A DNA stretch of 64,000 nucleotides from an uncultured Bacillota bacterium (GTDB lineage Bacteria; Bacillota_I; Bacilli_A; RF39; UBA660). A program made the position numbers and the translations under genes. Position 1 is the stretch's first letter; every line of letters begins with the position of its first letter. The notes under the pieces were generated by a model. The model worked only from the letters and a program-made list of their open reading frames with translations. It did no database searches and was not told the origin of the DNA. Positions 1-8,341 of the stretch are shown in pieces. Location of the stretch: positions 1 through 64,000 of the forward strand of contig CAOJZV010000004.1 of the NCBI GenBank assembly GCA_948466255.1, read 5' to 3'.

Positions 1-2189
1 CTCAAAATTTAAGTCCTGATAGAATTGATACTAGAGAAAAATTAGAAAATTATTTTAAAGGACAACAGAATGCGTTAGACTTGCTTGATTATATTGAAGG
101 TAAAGCATTTATAAGATTAACGCCTGAGCAACAAGCTAGAGTTGCAACGAGAATGAATCAGTCTGGTTCATGGTCTACTTGGGGAGCGATTACTGCAGCG
201 CAAGCAGAAAAAATGAATTTAACCTCACTAGAGTCTTTATACGATAATAGAATCATTATACGTCCTGAAAATGCATGGGGTGTAAGTGTAAGAGGTCTTA
301 GCGTAATTAATAGTCTTGGTAGTAATGATTATGGATTTGAGTCTGTTTGGGTAAATCGCTGGTATATTGGTCATAATGATAATGGTATTCCAGATGCATT
401 TTCCGCAAAACGTAATTATTTTGAAATGCTTGGTTATGCTGGTGTTGATGGATATGTTACTTACGGAAGAGGAAATACGAAAACAGATCTTGATGCAATT
501 CAAAAAATTACAAAATCTGTTACTGGTACAGCAATGAATTGGAAAGAATATAAGATGAGTAGATATGCTACTGTTGAAGAAAATATAAGAAACAATAAGT
601 ATATTGATGTGGATTATATGATTGAAAGATTCTATCAAGCTTTTGCAAGCGATACTAATAGAAATGCGGTTTCAAGAACAAATCTGAGAAAGATTTATTA
701 TCACTATTTGAAGAGCGTTACTAATGATTTCGTTGCTGATCCACTTGGTACTGATACAGAAGTTACACATATCAAAACAGCCGAAGAATTAGTTCAAAAA
801 ATTAATGATAAACCATACGGTTATTATGTGTTAGATAATGATATTGATTTTTCTAATATGACTACTAATGTTACTAATACATTTATGGGTAGATTAGATG
901 GAAAAGGTCATAAGATAATTGGAAATACATTACCTATATTTAATAAAATTAGATATGGTTATGTTGGAAATATAGTATTTGAAAATACTAATATTCCTAA
1001 AACTATTAGTAATGCTGGTGCTTTATCTTATAAATCAGAATCTAGTACAATCGAGAAGATTAGTGCATCAAATTTACAAATGAACTTTGGTGGCAGAAAT
1101 GATGTAAGTCTTATAGGTGGTGCTGTTAATAATTTAATTACTAGAGATTGTACTGTTGAAAAATTTACATATCATATTAAAACTGCAGATGATATTGCTA
1201 AGTTAAATGAAGATACTAGTGGTATATTTGTAATAGATAATGATATAGACTTTACTGGATATACTGGGAATGGTTCGGTTGTAACTGGAACATTTAATGG
1301 AAAAATAGATGGTCAAGGTCATACATTTAAGAATTTAAGTGGGTTATCATTATTTAGTCAATTTAATGGTACTGTAGGAAACTTAAACATTAAAAACTTT
1401 ACTAATGTTAATCCAGGAAATGCAACTAGTAATGATGATATTGCTGCATTTGCAAAATACTCTAATGGTGCGACATTCAAAAATATGAAATTTGAAAATA
1501 TCACTTTAGAAGGAAGAAATAGAGTAGCCACTGTTGTTACATTTGATAATTTGAATTCAACATTTGAAAATATTAGTGTTGTAAATGCTAATGTAAAAGG
1601 TTCAGGTGTTTATGTATCAACCTTTATTGGTAGAAAATATGGTGGTACTATTAAAAATGTATATGTTCAGGGTACTATAGATTGTACAACTACAGAAAAT
1701 GGAGGCCTTATTGGTGCTCTTCAAAAAGGTGGAGTGATTGAAAACGCTGTAACAAATGTTGAGATTACTAAATCTCGTAATACTGATGGACAAAATCGCC
1801 AATTAAATGCTGGTTTTATTGGAAACATTTATTTAGATGGTACAACGCCAGTTATTAGAAACTCTATTTCTATAGGAAATATGAAGGGATATATCGATAA
1901 TACAGGCAATGAATTAATACCTTATAAATTTACTGGTGCAACTGAAGGAACAATTTTAGCTACTATGGTAAATTGCTATGAATATGCTGTAGCAGATGGA
2001 ACTAGTAGTATAACTGAAGGTACCGCTAATAGTAACTTAAAAGGTGCAACTAAAGAAAATGTATATGATAGAAGATTCTATATTGATATATTAAGTTTTG
2101 ATGAAGAATATTGGGATTTTGATGATTTAGATCAAACAGGTTATCCTAAGTTAAAAGTAGATGGTCATGTTGAAGTTTTAGACATATAA
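1..2189 (+). CDS. M26-type zinc metallopeptidase, C-terminal part (5' partial)
   Basis: The reading frame is open from base 3, so the gene starts left of the window; a TTG at 81 is only an internal codon. The first 200 or so residues resemble the region downstream of the HExxH site in M26 (IgA1 protease, ZmpA/B-like) peptidases, including the run FESVWVNRWYIGHNDNG. The catalytic motif itself is not in view. The remainder is two diverged beta-helix units, each opening with a segment like IKTAEELVQKI...VLDNDIDF and IKTADDIAKLN...VIDNDIDF, followed by G-x-GH-x-F/I and GLUG-like strands. The protein ends YPKLKVDGHVEVLDI with no LPXTG anchor. Such enzymes are secreted and cleave host glycoproteins or immunoglobulins; the substrate here is unknown. 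Alternative: a non-peptidase beta-helix adhesin. Confidence 0.62.
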   Translation, partial: QNLSPDRIDTREKLENYFKGQQNALDLLDYIEGKAFIRLTPEQQARVATRMNQSGSWSTWGAITAAQAEKMNLTSLESLYDNRIIIRPENAWGVSVRGLSVINSLGSNDYGFESVWVNRWYIGHNDNGIPDAFSAKRNYFEMLGYAGVDGYVTYGRGNTKTDLDAIQKITKSVTGTAMNWKEYKMSRYATVEENIRNNKYIDVDYMIERFYQAFASDTNRNAVSRTNLRKIYYHYLKSVTNDFVADPLGTDTEVTHIKTAEELVQKINDKPYGYYVLDNDIDFSNMTTNVTNTFMGRLDGKGHKIIGNTLPIFNKIRYGYVGNIVFENTNIPKTISNAGALSYKSESSTIEKISASNLQMNFGGRNDVSLIGGAVNNLITRDCTVEKFTYHIKTADDIAKLNEDTSGIFVIDNDIDFTGYTGNGSVVTGTFNGKIDGQGHTFKNLSGLSLFSQFNGTVGNLNIKNFTNVNPGNATSNDDIAAFAKYSNGATFKNMKFENITLEGRNRVATVVTFDNLNSTFENISVVNANVKGSGVYVSTFIGRKYGGTIKNVYVQGTIDCTTTENGGLIGALQKGGVIENAVTNVEITKSRNTDGQNRQLNAGFIGNIYLDGTTPVIRNSISIGNMKGYIDNTGNELIPYKFTGATEGTILATMVNCYEYAVADGTSSITEGTANSNLKGATKENVYDRRFYIDILSFDEEYWDFDDLDQTGYPKLKVDGHVEVLDI

Positions 2190-2210
2190 AAAAACTTACT
2201 TTTCGTAAGT

Positions 2211-2293
2211 TTAACCTAAGGCAATATCTAAAATCATCATTATAGAAAAGCCAATTAATGTAAAGAGGGCCATAAGGTCCTTTTTTTTGTTTG
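2211..2293 (-). pseudogene. Truncated 3' end of the ZIP transporter gene
   Basis: Read on the minus strand, this segment encodes the last 27 or so codons of the ZIP protein at 3900-4703, ending ...ILDIALG-stop, with one synonymous change (GGC to GGT). The rest of the gene is absent here, so it is a duplicated remnant. It may be retained because its opposite strand carries the terminator for the M26 gene. Confidence 0.9.
2266..2288 (+). terminator. Terminator of the M26 gene
   Basis: Stem AGGGCC (2266-2271), loop ATAA, GGTCCT (2276-2281), then eight Ts. It lies inside the duplicated ZIP 3' fragment. Confidence 0.8.
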
Positions 2294-2320
2294 GAAATTT
2301 TATAGGGAGTGTGTTATAAT
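2291..2320 (+). promoter_or_regulatory. Promoter of the S41 peptidase gene
   Basis: TTGGAA at 2291-2296, 18-bp spacer, TATAAT at 2315-2320 with an upstream TG (extended -10). The -35 box straddles the right end of repeat copy A, so the unique sequence that brought in the S41 gene begins at its promoter. Confidence 0.65.
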
Positions 2321-2351
2321 TTTATTAAATAGTAGAGTTGAAGGTGTTTAT

Positions 2352-3878
2352 ATGAATGATGCTACACAAAGTAAGTATATAGATGATTTTAATAAAATTT
2401 ATGAATTATTATATAAAACATTAGATAAATATGCTACTGAATTTTTAGAAGTTAAGGGGATTGATAATCCTTTGTTAGCTAAGAATAAAGTGTTGGAACA
2501 GTTAAAAATGTGTAGTAATGATAAACAATATATTCAAATAGTAGATAGTTATTTACAAAGTTTTCATCAAGGGCATTTATTTTTGAAAAAGCCAGAAGAA
2601 AAGAAAGATGAAGTTATACCTTTAATTGTAAAATATGTTGATGGAAAGTATGTAGCTAGTATATCTAATAATGATAGTTTGGAAGGTAAGGAAATTACTG
2701 CTATAAATGGGATACCAATAGGTGAGTATGTTATTGGTCATACTTTTGAAACTGGTGACAGAGCTTTTTCGTTTGATAAAAATGGGCAGTTATATAATCC
2801 TGAATTTAAAATAAATGATGATAGTTGTAGTTTAACAATGTTAGATGGAAGTATAGTGGCATTAGATAAAATACCTGTGGAAGATGCTATACAATTAATA
2901 TCTCAAAAAAATAATATTAATAAGGAAAATGTAAGATGTGGTTATTTAGAAGGAAGTAATATTCCTTATATTAGTATTCAATCTTTTGCTAGACAAGGGG
3001 AGAAAAAGGAAGCGGATAAGAAAATAATAGAATCTTTTGCTAGAGAACTTAATGAAAAAGGAGTAACTGATATTGTTATAGACATTCGTGGTAATGGTGG
3101 TGGAAGTGATGAATATTTTGACTATTTAGGTGCTTTTGCTGATAGAGATTATATGCAAGAACATGAGTATGAGCAATTAGTTGGTTTAAATGGTAATGTG
3201 TTAAATGAAATACATGGGAAATCAGAAGATATTGATACAACTCTCCAAAGGATGGAGATAAATTCTAATAGGGAAATTGGAAGTCATGTTTCAGTTATAC
3301 CTAATGGTAACTCGATGATTAAAAATAGAATTTTGTTGGTAGATGGTGAAGTTTTTTCTTCGGCTGATAAGTTTACTAAAACAGCGCAAGGTAGTGGATT
3401 TGCTAAAGTCGTAGGGTCACAACCAACTGCTGGTGATGGGAAGGGGATAACTACTTATTCAGTTGATACACCTATTTTAAGGGATTCTGGAATAAATATT
3501 ATTATGCCATCTTCAATGGGGTTAGATTTTAGTGAATTTCAAACTACTCCTGATTATATTGTCCCAGAAAATAATTTAACAACAGATTCAGTATTATCAG
3601 CTTGCCCACAAATTATAGAGCAAATAAAAAATGAAAATCAATTTTCTTCAAAGACTCAAGACATACTTAATCAAGCTGATAATTTATTAGAAACTTCTGA
3701 ATTAAATAAAGGACAAGAACAGTTTTCTTCGGAAACCCGAGAACTACTTCATCAGGCGGATAGTTTACTTAATGAATCTAGAGAAAATCAAGGAAAAGTT
3801 AGTCCCGAACATCAAGGGTTAGGTAATTCTTCAATGATAACTCCTTCAACTTCAACTGTAGGGGGAAGAACACGATAA
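2352..3878 (+). CDS. S41-family serine peptidase, apparently cytosolic
   Basis: A 508-residue protein with a tail-specific/tricorn-core type S41 domain. Visible marks are the strand-turn DIRGNGGGSDE (near residue 242), the nucleophile region VFSSAD (Ser336/Ser337) and QPTAGDGKG after it, as expected for the family. The N-terminal 100 or so residues are helical. I see no signal peptide or membrane segment, unlike most CtpA proteins. Residues 428-485 form an acidic, Gln/Ser-rich tail with two copies of a 27-residue repeat (QFSSKTQDILNQADNLL and QFSSETRELLHQADSLL), followed by a Ser/Thr-rich end. Start ATG has GAAGGTG upstream. Flanked by the 108-bp repeats, so probably a recent arrival between the M26 and ZIP genes. 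Confidence 0.75.
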   Translation: MNDATQSKYIDDFNKIYELLYKTLDKYATEFLEVKGIDNPLLAKNKVLEQLKMCSNDKQYIQIVDSYLQSFHQGHLFLKKPEEKKDEVIPLIVKYVDGKYVASISNNDSLEGKEITAINGIPIGEYVIGHTFETGDRAFSFDKNGQLYNPEFKINDDSCSLTMLDGSIVALDKIPVEDAIQLISQKNNINKENVRCGYLEGSNIPYISIQSFARQGEKKEADKKIIESFARELNEKGVTDIVIDIRGNGGGSDEYFDYLGAFADRDYMQEHEYEQLVGLNGNVLNEIHGKSEDIDTTLQRMEINSNREIGSHVSVIPNGNSMIKNRILLVDGEVFSSADKFTKTAQGSGFAKVVGSQPTAGDGKGITTYSVDTPILRDSGINIIMPSSMGLDFSEFQTTPDYIVPENNLTTDSVLSACPQIIEQIKNENQFSSKTQDILNQADNLLETSELNKGQEQFSSETRELLHQADSLLNESRENQGKVSPEHQGLGNSSMITPSTSTVGGRTR

Positions 3879-3901
3879 AAAAACTTACATTATGTAAGTT
3901 T
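3877..3901 (-). terminator. ZIP gene terminator (minus strand)
   Basis: Hairpin AAACTTAC/GTAAGTTT with a seven-T run on the minus strand just after the ZIP stop codon. Confidence 0.8.
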
Positions 3902-4703
3902 AGCCTAAGGCAATATCTAAAATCATCATTATAGAAAAGCCAATTAATGTAAAGAGGGCCATAAGGTCCTTTTTTTTGTTTGTCTGACTTTCTGGAATTA
4001 ATTCTTCAACGACAACATAAATCATAGCCCCAGCAGCAAATGCTAATAAGAAAGGTAATAAAATTTGTACTTTTATTATTAATATTGCACCAATGACCCC
4101 AGCTATTGGTTCAACAATCCCACTTAGTTGTCCGATAAAAAATGATTTATTACGGCTTAATCCTTCACGTCTAAGTGGCATACTTACAGCAGTACCTTCA
4201 GGAAAGTTTTGCAAGCCAATACCTAGGGCTAGTGTCCAAGCTGCTATTAATGTTGCGCCTTCTAATCCATAAACAACAGAACCAAAGGCAACACCAACAG
4301 CCATACCTTCTGGAATGTTGTGCAATGTTATTGAACTTACTAACATAATACAGCGTTTTTTATTAAAATGATCGTCTTTCTTAGGATGTCTTTTTTCATA
4401 AATATCATATATTTTATCACCAATAAATAAAAGTAATCCACCACTAAAGAAACCGATAAAAACTACTAGCCATGGAATTAATTTTAGGTTTTCTGCCATT
4501 GTTATTGCAGGCGCGATTAGTGAGAAAAATGATGCTGCTATCATAACGCCTCCAGCAAATCCAAGCATACCATCCATAAGGTTTTTATTTATTTTTTTGA
4601 AAAAGTATACTAATGATGCGCCGATAGCAGTTATGCTCCAAGTAAATAGTGTTGCAAGTCCTGCTTGAACAATGGGATTTAAAGATAGAATTTGATTTAT
4701 CAT
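3900..4703 (-). CDS. ZIP-family divalent metal transporter
   Basis: About 267 residues with eight hydrophobic segments. The two ZIP signature helices are HNIPEGMAVGVAFG and QNFPEGTAVSMPLR, whose His/Asn/Glu residues line the metal path in the GufA/ZupT branch. The likely role is uptake of zinc or related divalent metals across the membrane. I place the start at the ATG at 4703, which has GGAGG five bases upstream; the GTG at 4715 overlaps that ribosome site. It is convergent with the S41 gene and its 3' end contains that gene's terminator. No metal-responsive operator is visible. Confidence 0.88.
   Translation of the reverse strand: MINQILSLNPIVQAGLATLFTWSITAIGASLVYFFKKINKNLMDGMLGFAGGVMIAASFFSLIAPAITMAENLKLIPWLVVFIGFFSGGLLLFIGDKIYDIYEKRHPKKDDHFNKKRCIMLVSSITLHNIPEGMAVGVAFGSVVYGLEGATLIAAWTLALGIGLQNFPEGTAVSMPLRREGLSRNKSFFIGQLSGIVEPIAGVIGAILIIKVQILLPFLLAFAAGAMIYVVVEELIPESQTNKKKDLMALFTLIGFSIMMILDIALG
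3955..3977 (+). terminator. S41 gene terminator embedded in ZIP coding sequence
   Basis: AGGGCC-ATAA-GGTCCT plus T-run on the plus strand. On the minus strand the same bases are ZIP codons (KKKDLMALF), so the tail of one gene encodes the terminator of the convergent gene. Confidence 0.75.
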
Positions 4704-4792
4704 ATGTACCTCCACTGTCTATATTTTATTCTTTTATGTTTATATGGATTGGGCGATTAACTAATTTTGTGGTTATGTATTATTTTGATTTG

Positions 4793-4801
4793 TGGTATAA
4801 T
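4793..4801 (+). promoter_or_regulatory. Extended -10 promoter for 4839
   Basis: TGGTATAAT with no convincing -35 box, about 37 bases before the start codon. Confidence 0.5.
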
Positions 4802-4838
4802 GAGAGCGGTAGGGGCATATTAGAAAGAAGGAATGAAT

Positions 4839-5312
4839 ATGGAAAAAAGTTGTGAGTTTGAAATTTTGTCTCCTAAGTTTTATGTATCTTATATAACTGA
4901 ATTTGGAAATTCTGTATCTGGAAGTATAGATGATATTCCTAAAGATGCCTTTGGTGCTTTTATAGATATTTATGTACCTTATCTTACTAAAGATAATAAA
5001 GAATTTGCTTTAGATGGGCACCATATGTTTATGGTTGGAGAAAAAATGTCAATTTATAAGGCTTTAGATAAAACTAAATGTGAAAATGCTAAAAAGAGGT
5101 TTGAACATCTTTTGCGTAAAGGTGTGTTAGATGTTGTTTATCCTTATATTGAAGGGAATGATATTATAATGGAGTATTCTAATGACTTTTATCCTTTCTA
5201 TTATTCTGATGTTGTTTGTAAATCATATGAGGAATTTGTAGAACAATTAAAAATGTCTCACTTACGTTTTAATCAGCTTACAGAATTGATTAAAAATTAT
5301 TCTAGTGATTAA
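4839..5312 (+). CDS. Hypothetical cytosolic protein
   Basis: About 157 residues, no family recognised. Acidic, rich in Tyr/Phe, with no signal or membrane segment and a C-terminal helical stretch. I prefer the ATG at 4839 over 4833 because the ribosome site AGAAGGA ends directly before 4833. It may lead an operon with the flavin reductase-rubredoxin and hydrolase genes, since the gaps are short and no terminator separates them. Confidence 0.7.
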   Translation: MEKSCEFEILSPKFYVSYITEFGNSVSGSIDDIPKDAFGAFIDIYVPYLTKDNKEFALDGHHMFMVGEKMSIYKALDKTKCENAKKRFEHLLRKGVLDVVYPYIEGNDIIMEYSNDFYPFYYSDVVCKSYEEFVEQLKMSHLRFNQLTELIKNYSSD

Positions 5313-5347
5313 AATAAAAGATATATTCTTATGAAAGAAGGTTAGGT

Positions 5348-5950
5348 ATGAAAAACAAAAAAATAACTAGAAAGATAACCCAAGGGCTTTATGTTTTAAC
5401 TACTAAAAATGGTGGTTGTATTGTTGATGCGGTTTCGCAAGTTAGTGCAGGGGATAATCCTTTGATTGCAGTTTCAGTTATGAAAAAGAATTATACTAAT
5501 GAATTACTTAAAGATAACGAAAAATTTACTTTATCGGTATTAGGTATTGATGTTAATCCTGAAATTATTAAGACTTTTGGTTTTAATTCTATGCGTGATA
5601 TTAATAAGTTTGAAAATATAGAAACAACGGTGGTAGACGGGGTAAATATTATTGATGATTCTTTAGGATATATGATTTTAGAAAAGGTTGATTCGATTGA
5701 TTGCGATACTCATACTTTATTTATTGGTAGATTAGTAGAAGCTGATATGTTTGAGGACGGTGAGCCTATTAGTTATGGTTATTATCAGGAACATAAGGAA
5801 GATTTATTGAAGGTTACAACTGAAAAAGGTAAGACTGCCTGGGTTTGCACGATTTGTGGTTATATTTATTATGGTGATGAAGTTCCTGAAGGATATGTTT
5901 GTCCTATATGCGGGGTAGGAAGAAATTTATTTAAGAAACAAGGTGAATAG
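5348..5950 (+). CDS. Flavin reductase-rubredoxin fusion (Hrb-like)
   Basis: 200 residues. Residues 1-150 or so are an FMN-binding flavin reductase-like domain ([11 protein letters not shown], then [14 protein letters not shown]). Residues 164-195 are a rubredoxin with the four iron ligands Cys167, Cys170, Cys185 and Cys188 in CTIC...CPIC spacing. This architecture matches high-molecular-weight rubredoxins and flavoredoxins of anaerobes, which pass electrons from NAD(P)H-linked donors to oxygen- or NO-reducing flavodiiron proteins. Consistent with the desulfoferrodoxin gene at 46.6 kb. Start ATG has GAAGG upstream. Confidence 0.88.
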   Translation: MKNKKITRKITQGLYVLTTKNGGCIVDAVSQVSAGDNPLIAVSVMKKNYTNELLKDNEKFTLSVLGIDVNPEIIKTFGFNSMRDINKFENIETTVVDGVNIIDDSLGYMILEKVDSIDCDTHTLFIGRLVEADMFEDGEPISYGYYQEHKEDLLKVTTEKGKTAWVCTICGYIYYGDEVPEGYVCPICGVGRNLFKKQGE

Positions 5951-5952
5951 TT

Positions 5953-6849
5953 ATGGATACTATATTTATTAATTCAAAAGATGGATATAAATTAGAACTT
6001 CATGTATTTGAAATAGAGAATTCTAAAGCAGTTATTCAAGTTATTCATGGCATGGAAGAACATCAAGAACGTTATGAATTTTTTATAAAATTTTTGAATA
6101 AAAATGGTTTTTCAGTAGTTAGTTCAGATATGCGTGGACATGGAAAAAGTGCAGAGGATCTTGGACATTTTAAGGATAAAAATGGTTATATGGAGCTTAT
6201 AGAAGACCAAAAGGCTGTAACCGATTATATTAAAAAACGTTTTTCTAATATTCCTATTTATATATTTGCTCATTCTATGGGAACAATTATAACTAGAGTT
6301 TTATTGCAAGAAAATTCAAAAGACTATGAAAAGGTTGTTTTATCTGGTTATCCAAATTTTCAAATAGGTGCTTATTTTGGAATTATTGTTTCTAATATTA
6401 TTAAGTTTTTTCATGGCCCAAAATATAAATCAAAATTACTAAGTTCTTTAAGTATTGGTTCTTTTAATAAAAATATTAAAAATCCAAAAACTGATAGTGA
6501 TTGGATTAGTTATAATGAAGATAATATAAATTCATACATGAATGATTCTTATTGTGGAATTGGTTTTACTTGCGCTGCATTTAATGATTTATTTCATTTA
6601 GTTATAAGAATGCATAAACCTAAGCTTTATTACAATATAAATGAGAATCTATCTTTGCTTATGATACGTGGTGTTGATGATCCTTGTGTTGGCGGTGATA
6701 AAGGTTCTTTAGATTCTCGTAATATTTTGCTTAAAGCAGGATTTGATAAAATGATTTTTATTGATTATATAAACATGAGACATGAAATATTAAATGAAAA
6801 AGACAATCAAAAAGTTTATAATGATGTTTTAAATTTTTATGATAATTAG
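5953..6849 (+). CDS. Alpha/beta hydrolase, monoacylglycerol lipase-like
   Basis: 298 residues of the serine aminopeptidase/lysophospholipase (Hydrolase_4) type. The oxyanion region is IHGMEEHQERYEFF, the nucleophile elbow AHSMG gives Ser108, and the acid and base are probably Asp242 or Asp243 and His277. No signal peptide, so probably intracellular or membrane-associated lipid or ester hydrolysis. Starts two bases after the preceding stop, so co-transcribed. The substrate cannot be inferred. Confidence 0.82.
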   Translation: MDTIFINSKDGYKLELHVFEIENSKAVIQVIHGMEEHQERYEFFIKFLNKNGFSVVSSDMRGHGKSAEDLGHFKDKNGYMELIEDQKAVTDYIKKRFSNIPIYIFAHSMGTIITRVLLQENSKDYEKVVLSGYPNFQIGAYFGIIVSNIIKFFHGPKYKSKLLSSLSIGSFNKNIKNPKTDSDWISYNEDNINSYMNDSYCGIGFTCAAFNDLFHLVIRMHKPKLYYNINENLSLLMIRGVDDPCVGGDKGSLDSRNILLKAGFDKMIFIDYINMRHEILNEKDNQKVYNDVLNFYDN

Positions 6850-6865
6850 TTAGGAATCAGTTTTA

Positions 6866-7225
6866 ATGAATGGAATTATAAATAATAAACTTAATAGTTT
6901 GGCGAAGTCTAATTTTAGAAGCAAATTCCATTTGAAGGAAACAGATAAGGAGTATGTTAATAAAAAGGGGATAGAGGTTATAAAAAGTCATGCTTATGAT
7001 TTTATTAGTAAGAGACTTGCTCCTAGTTATATTCTTAATGATGGAAAACAAACACCAATGAAGGGGCATCCTGTTTTTATCGCTCAGCACGCAACTGGAA
7101 CTTGCTGTAGAGGATGTTTATACAAGTGGCATCATATTCCTAAGGGTACTTTATTAAATGAAAAACAAATTGATTATGTGGTGAATATTATAATGGCATG
7201 GATTGCTAGAGAAATGGGCAATTAA
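6866..7225 (+). CDS. DUF4186 family protein
   Basis: 119 residues matching a small conserved family of unknown function. The diagnostic segments are KFHLKETDKEYV, FISKRLAP, NDGKQTPMKGHPVFIAQHAT and TCCRGCLYKWHHIPKG. The paired Cys/His residues (CCRGC...WHHIP) suggest a metal site. It is the last gene of the 4.8-7.2 kb run. Nothing here indicates its job. Confidence 0.82.
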   Translation: MNGIINNKLNSLAKSNFRSKFHLKETDKEYVNKKGIEVIKSHAYDFISKRLAPSYILNDGKQTPMKGHPVFIAQHATGTCCRGCLYKWHHIPKGTLLNEKQIDYVVNIIMAWIAREMGN

Positions 7226-7234
7226 TGCCTTTTT
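7217..7234 (+). terminator. Short hairpin terminator
   Basis: GGCA/TGCC stem overlapping the stop codon, followed by five Ts. The stem is short. Confidence 0.4.
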
Positions 7235-7264
7235 GTTTTGCTTTAAATTATTTTATAAATTTTA

Positions 7265-7293
7265 TTGCTTATCAAACTTTTGTTTGGTATAAT
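7265..7293 (+). promoter_or_regulatory. Promoter of the BRO-type gene with spacer dyad
   Basis: TTGCTT (7265-7270), 17-bp spacer, TATAAT (7288-7293) preceded by TGG. The spacer holds an inverted repeat CAAAC-TTTT-GTTTG (7273-7286), a plausible operator between the boxes. Confidence 0.7.
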
Positions 7294-7441
7294 GTTTTTG
7301 ATATTAGGGCCCAACCTCGCTTAGTACGGGGAAATGTGAGTTTATTAATTTTTGATTTTAGGTATAGGGCAAATCTATAAAGGAAGGAGGAATTTTATAT
7401 TTTTTTCAATAATTAGTAATGTTAGGAAGGGGGAATAATTT
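7294..7441 (+). other. Long leader upstream of the BRO gene
   Basis: About 148 nt lie between the -10 box and the start codon. It contains short complementary segments, such as TATAG/CTATA around 7362-7380, and two purine-rich ribosome-site-like runs: AAGGAAGGAGG (7380-7390) and AGGAAGGGGG just before ATG 7442. The first is not followed by any start codon. I do not recognise a riboswitch class. Confidence 0.4.
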
Positions 7442-8302
7442 ATGAAGGAAAACAAACTAGAAACAATTACTAACTTATTTGAAGGTAGTGAAATAAGAAG
7501 TGTATGGGACGGGGAAAAAGAAGATTATTATTTTTCAGTAGTTGATGTTATAAGGGTTTTAACAGATAGCAATGATCCTATGGCTTATTGGCGAAAACTA
7601 AAACAACGATTAAAAGCTGAAGGAAGTCAAACTGTGACAAATTGTCACGGTTTAAAAATGAAAGCTAAGGATGGAAAAAGGAGATTTACTGATACTTTAG
7701 ATACTGAAGGAATTTTACGTTTAACCCAATCAGTTCCAAGCCCGAAAGCTGAACCTTTTAAAATGTGGTTAGCTACATTAGGTAAAGAAAGAATTGATGA
7801 AGTTTTTGATCCATCTATTGGTATTGATAAAATGATTAATTTTTATTTAAGTAAAGGATACACTTTGGAATGGATTGAACAGCGAATAAAAGCTATAATT
7901 AATAGAAAAAAATTAACTAGTACCTGGAAAGAAAATGGAATTAGTGATGGCGTGCAGTTTGGAATTCTAACTAATGAAATTTATAAGAGTTGGTCTGGTA
8001 TGAAAGCATCTGAATATAAACAACACAAGAGTATTAGAAAAGAAAGCTTGCGAGATAATATGACTGATATTGAAGTCGCTTTAACTGATTTGGGTGAAAT
8101 TGCGACTAGAGAACTTGTTCGTGAACATAAACCTAAGGGATTAGAAGCTAATAAGGAGGTTGCTAGAATAGGTGGTCATGCGGCTAAAGTTGCTCGTGAT
8201 GATCTTGAGAAAAATCTTGGCAGAACTATTATTAGTAAAGAAAATAGTTTAGGTTATAAGTATACCTACAAGGATAAACTTATTTCTGATAAAACTGATT
8301 AA
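7442..8302 (+). CDS. BRO-N family antirepressor-like protein
   Basis: 286 residues. The N-terminal 115 or so residues are a BRO-N domain (IRSVWDGEKEDYYFSVVDV, then LDTEGILRLTQSVPSPKAEPFKMWL), as in phage antirepressors and BRO proteins. The C-terminal part is helical and basic, with a conserved-looking stretch IGGHAAKVARDDLEKNLGR. Such stand-alone chromosomal genes usually bind DNA or modulate repressors. No phage structural genes are nearby. It has its own promoter and terminator, so it is an isolated cassette. It belongs to the same broad class as the dinD-like genes at 12.4 and 29.9 kb. Confidence 0.82.
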   Translation: MKENKLETITNLFEGSEIRSVWDGEKEDYYFSVVDVIRVLTDSNDPMAYWRKLKQRLKAEGSQTVTNCHGLKMKAKDGKRRFTDTLDTEGILRLTQSVPSPKAEPFKMWLATLGKERIDEVFDPSIGIDKMINFYLSKGYTLEWIEQRIKAIINRKKLTSTWKENGISDGVQFGILTNEIYKSWSGMKASEYKQHKSIRKESLRDNMTDIEVALTDLGEIATRELVREHKPKGLEANKEVARIGGHAAKVARDDLEKNLGRTIISKENSLGYKYTYKDKLISDKTD

Positions 8303-8324
8303 AGAAGGTAAATGCCTTCTTTTT
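8302..8324 (+). terminator. Terminator of the BRO gene
   Basis: AAGAAGG (8302-8308) / CCTTCTT (8315-8321) with a T-run. Confidence 0.85.
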
Positions 8325-8341
8325 CCCATTTTTTAACTTTC

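Larger units (their letters stand above)
2186..2293. repeat. 108-bp direct repeat, copy A (convergent terminator module)
   Basis: Matches 3875-3982 at 104 of 108 positions by eye. Three differences are in the loop of the first hairpin and one in the following codon; the last 80 or so bases are identical. It carries two hairpins: AAACTTAC/GTAAGTTT (2192-2212, T-run on the minus strand) and AGGGCC/GGTCCT followed by a T-run on the plus strand (2266-2288). It serves as the terminator of the M26 gene. Confidence 0.95.
3875..3982. repeat. 108-bp direct repeat, copy B (parental copy)
   Basis: Partner of 2186-2293. Here the segment is continuous with the complete ZIP gene, so this is the parental copy. 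It spans the end of the S41 gene, the ZIP terminator and the last 27 ZIP codons. Confidence 0.95.

Noticed and set aside
237..638. 133-codon minus-strand ORF within the M26 gene
   Set aside because: Antisense shadow of a strongly coding frame, with no ribosome site and a residue composition typical of reversed Asn/Ile-rich codons.
4649..4855. 68-codon plus-strand ORF across the ZIP promoter region
   Set aside because: Overlaps the ZIP start on the other strand and the 4839 gene's promoter and ribosome site; no own ribosome site.
7294..7441. Known riboswitch in the BRO leader
   Set aside because: I compared it by memory with c-di-GMP, TPP, SAM, fluoride, guanidine and preQ1 cores and found no match beyond short coincidental strings.
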